Shown in pieces: positions 5,811 to 7,074 of a stretch of 7,074 nt of DNA (positions are counted from its first letter, which is position 1; each line of letters begins with the position of its first letter). The DNA is from Deltaproteobacteria bacterium. GTDB lineage: Bacteria > Desulfobacterota > Syntrophia > Syntrophales > UBA2210. The stretch covers positions 1 through 7,074 of the forward strand of contig JAFGPZ010000290.1 in NCBI GenBank assembly GCA_016935935.1, read 5' to 3'. The notes beneath the pieces were generated by a model. That model was not told where the DNA came from and did not search any database. It worked only from the letters and a program-made list of their open reading frames with translations. Position numbers and translations under genes: made by a program.

Positions 5811-5874
5811 TAGTAACACCCGGCATGAGGCGCGGCGGCTTTTTTCCCCGTCGCGCTCAATGCCGTTGTTCGGC
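5811..5874 (-). repeat. attC-like imperfect hairpin between the GNAT and VOC genes
   Basis: Read on the minus strand, GCCGAAC (5874-5868) resembles the R'' box RYYYAAC and GTTACTA (5817-5811) partly resembles R' GTTRRRY. Between them is a long imperfect stem: AACA/TGTT, CGGCA/TGCCG, TGAG/CTCA, CGCG/CGCG and CGG/CCG, with single unpaired bases (a T on the 5' side, a C on the 3' side) and one A/C mismatch, closed by GGAAAAAAG. Length (64 nt), an off-set unpaired base next to the L-like boxes, and a resident gene's stop codon (GNAT TGA) inside the site are all usual for integron attC sites. The poor R' match and the lack of a second site or integrase in the window keep this tentative. A plain hairpin is the alternative. 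Confidence 0.5.
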
Positions 5875-6348
5875 ATCGTTCAGTAGCTCTTTGAACATTC
5901 GGATACACTCAAGCTTTATTCCATTGGGTAAATTGTGAAACGTCAATGCTTGTTCTAAATATCCGTGAGCCATATAAAAGCTTTTTGCATTCAGTGTGGA
6001 ATGAATGGTGAGCTTGAGGATATTACTGCTTCGGGCGATCTTTTCAAGTTCATTAAGCAGCACCGATCCAATTCCCTTTCCGGCAGCATCGGGATGAACG
6101 TAAATTGCGCTCACTTCAGCGTTCCCAATGTCTAAAATTCCTAAACCCAGCAAATCCTGTTTTGCATTATGTACAACTAAAAAAACCTTTTCTTCCAAAG
6201 CTTGATCATAAATAGCAGGAGTGAGGACACTGGTCCAGGCGTCTAACTGTTCACCGGTATAGTGATTGACGCATAGCTTCCTGATTGATGCAACATGTAG
6301 CCGCGAAAGATTTTCTTTATCAGTACTGGATGCTTTTCGTATGTTCAT
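5857..6348 (-). CDS. GNAT-family N-acetyltransferase
   Basis: This 163-residue protein has the GNAT layout: N-terminal strand and helix (MNIRKASSTDKENLSRLHVASIR), a central strand ending GNAEVSAIYV, then the acetyl-CoA pyrophosphate-binding loop VHPDAAGKGIGSVLLNELEK (84-103; A-A-G-K-G-I-G), and a C-terminal LNAKSFYMAHGYLEQ (119-133) typical of the family. It would transfer an acetyl group from acetyl-CoA to an amine; the acceptor is unknown. The start ATG (6348-6346) lacks a clear Shine-Dalgarno. The stop falls inside the attC-like hairpin, and GNAT genes are frequent integron cassette cargo. G+C is about 43%, like the chromosome on the left, and unlike the VOC gene that follows it. Confidence 0.88.
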   Translation of the reverse strand: MNIRKASSTDKENLSRLHVASIRKLCVNHYTGEQLDAWTSVLTPAIYDQALEEKVFLVVHNAKQDLLGLGILDIGNAEVSAIYVHPDAAGKGIGSVLLNELEKIARSSNILKLTIHSTLNAKSFYMAHGYLEQALTFHNLPNGIKLECIRMFKELLNDAEQRH

Positions 6349-6607
6349 GTGTATTCATCGCTGCTGAAAAATATGTATCCTTATCCTGATGAAAACTCCA
6401 ACACGGCAAACTTGCCCAATACCCCCCACCGCAATAATCGAAAGCCCCATCTCTCATCGTGAGAACAGGGCTTTCGAGAATTCGATCATAATTTCCCCCC
6501 TCGGCTACGATTAAGAAAACATACATGAGACACGGGTAATGACTTAAAGATACCGATTTCTTAGCTTCATCATCGTATCCTGTCAAGAAATATTGCCGAC
6601 GATATGA
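6349..6607. other. No confident gene; contains one strong hairpin
   Basis: This 259-bp stretch upstream of the GNAT gene shows no convincing reading frame on either strand. Its main structure is the nested hairpin at 6438-6477. It should hold the GNAT promoter, but I could not place confident -35/-10 boxes. Confidence 0.5.
6438..6477. repeat. Nested hairpin upstream of the GNAT gene
   Basis: TCGAAAGCCC (6438-6447) and GGGCTTTCGA (6468-6477) form a perfect 10-bp stem. The 20-nt loop itself contains TCTCA-TCG-TGAGA, a 5-bp stem with a 3-nt loop. No T-run flanks it on either strand. It may be a leader RNA structure of the minus-strand GNAT transcript or a remnant of a mobile repeat. Confidence 0.6.
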
Positions 6608-6862
6608 ATGTGCGAGGCTATACGTAGATGTCGGTGTGAACACCTCTGGTACGCGCCGAGCCGCAATTCCCGCTCCGAAGCACTTTGCACGACCTGTCCG
6701 GATGCCGCCTGTCCCGCAAAAGACAAAACCAGGGTTTTTGAATGTGTGAGAGAAGAAAGATCCTTCATAGACAATTTTTTGAAATCAGATGTAAAACCTA
6801 GGCACACATGTGACCGTTGGTCAAAATCTCTTTCACCTGAGGTTTCAAACGGGTATTTTTGA
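6608..6862 (+). CDS. Possible small Cys-rich protein, unrecognised
   Basis: An 84-residue frame opens at ATG 6608-6610 directly after an in-frame TGA. It has cysteines at 2, 8, 10, 27, 30, 35, 46 and 68, including CTTCPDAACPAK (27-38), FECVREERSF (45-54) and PRHTCDRW (64-71). From about residue 26 on, the composition is protein-like and the spaced Cys residues suggest a zinc or Fe-S site. The first 25 residues are less convincing and no ribosome binding site is evident. It lies on the same strand as, and 144 bp before, the acyl-CoA dehydrogenase gene. I recognise no family; it could be spurious. Confidence 0.4.
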   Translation: MCEAIRRCRCEHLWYAPSRNSRSEALCTTCPDAACPAKDKTRVFECVREERSFIDNFLKSDVKPRHTCDRWSKSLSPEVSNGYF

Positions 6863-7006
6863 AATATATGGTAGCATTCAAAGGAAATTCATGATAGGCG
6901 CTAGTATAAATTGAACGCGGGTCATTTTTTTAGCAGCAGGAGGTAATTTAGGTAAATCGGCTCCTTTGGCCATCAAAAAACGTATACAAAGAGGAGGAGG
7001 TAGATT
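6863..7006 (+). promoter_or_regulatory. Leader and probable promoter region of the acyl-CoA dehydrogenase gene
   Basis: This 144-bp AT-rich stretch precedes the gene at 7007. TATAAA at 6905-6910 could be a -10 element, but no good -35 sits at the right distance. A second AGGAGG at about 6939-6944 has no start codon at proper spacing and no reading frame behind it. The real ribosome binding site, GGAGGAGG (6993-7000), is 6 nt before the ATG. Confidence 0.4.
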
Positions 7007-7074
7007 ATGTCGGTAAACCCATTGGTTGATTCACGTGATGTCCGGTTTGTTCTCTTTGAACTGCTGGAACTGGA
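7007..7074 (+). CDS. Acyl-CoA dehydrogenase, N-terminal fragment (3' partial)
   Basis: ATG 7007-7009 sits 6 nt behind GGAGGAGG. The 22 complete codons read MSV then NPLVDSRDVRFVLFELLEL. The RDVRFVLFELL pattern is the N-terminal extension found in long (about 600-residue) acyl-CoA dehydrogenases of the DmdC-like group, common in fatty-acid- and aromatic-degrading Desulfobacterota. Such enzymes are FAD-dependent and oxidise acyl-CoA to enoyl-CoA, passing electrons to electron transfer flavoprotein. The catalytic domain lies beyond the window, so substrate cannot be judged. Confidence 0.75.
   Translation, partial: MSVNPLVDSRDVRFVLFELLEL

Noticed and set aside
5799..5876. N-terminal extension of the VOC gene (26 residues)
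   Set aside because: It is a translation of the hairpin region; AAAGGAGG at 5803-5810 and the domain start favour ATG 5798.
6320..6643. 107-codon minus-strand frame overlapping the GNAT start
   Set aside because: It needs a GTG start without a ribosome binding site, runs through the hairpin at 6438-6477, overlaps the GNAT start by 29 bp and matches no family I recognise. A real small gene is not excluded.
6811..6823. Palindrome TGACC-GTT-GGTCA as a possible operator
   Set aside because: It is short, lies inside the possible small Cys-rich reading frame, and has no promoter element beside it; no basis to assign a regulator.
1..7074. CRISPR array, tRNA or rRNA genes, insertion sequence or integrase
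   Set aside because: I saw no regularly spaced direct repeats, no tRNA-like or rRNA sequence, and no transposase or integrase reading frame.

Overview
The window looks like chromosomal DNA from an anaerobic, fatty-acid-oxidising or syntrophic bacterium, most likely an uncultured Desulfobacterota (Syntrophales/Desulfobacterales-like). The basis is the type of acyl-CoA dehydrogenase that begins at the right edge, the acetate kinase-family genes, the PGPGW membrane protein and the NTF2-like exported protein. No rRNA, tRNA or taxonomic marker is present, so the assignment is inference.

Left half, plus strand (317-4058): three tightly packed genes form an apparent operon. The first encodes an acetate kinase-family protein that keeps most catalytic residues but has an altered nucleotide-binding loop. 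The second encodes a shorter acetate kinase homologue that has lost nearly all catalytic residues. The third encodes a FolE2 (type IB GTP cyclohydrolase)-family protein whose metal- and substrate-binding residues are almost all replaced. Gaps are 11 bp and 1 bp, each gene has its own Shine-Dalgarno site, and a perfect 13-bp hairpin lies in the leader. A 201-residue AhpD/carboxymuconolactone decarboxylase-like protein with a C-terminal membrane segment follows 91 bp later. One probable kinase with two apparent pseudoenzymes of different folds is the most unusual thing in the window and may be an undescribed complex or regulatory system.

Middle (4059-4286): a hairpin-rich convergent intergenic region separates the plus-strand genes from a run of minus-strand genes.

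Right half, minus strand (6348 down to 4287): a GNAT acetyltransferase, then a VOC/glyoxalase-fold protein abutting a PGPGW-type membrane protein, then a secreted NTF2-like protein. The VOC-PGPGW pair sits in a discrete block of about 60% G+C, while sampled flanks are near 43%. The GNAT stop codon and the upstream edge of that block coincide with a 64-nt imperfect hairpin resembling an integron attC site, which suggests the block was acquired by recombination.

Right end, plus strand: a possible small Cys-rich protein (6608-6862), then the first 22 codons of an acyl-CoA dehydrogenase behind a strong ribosome binding site.
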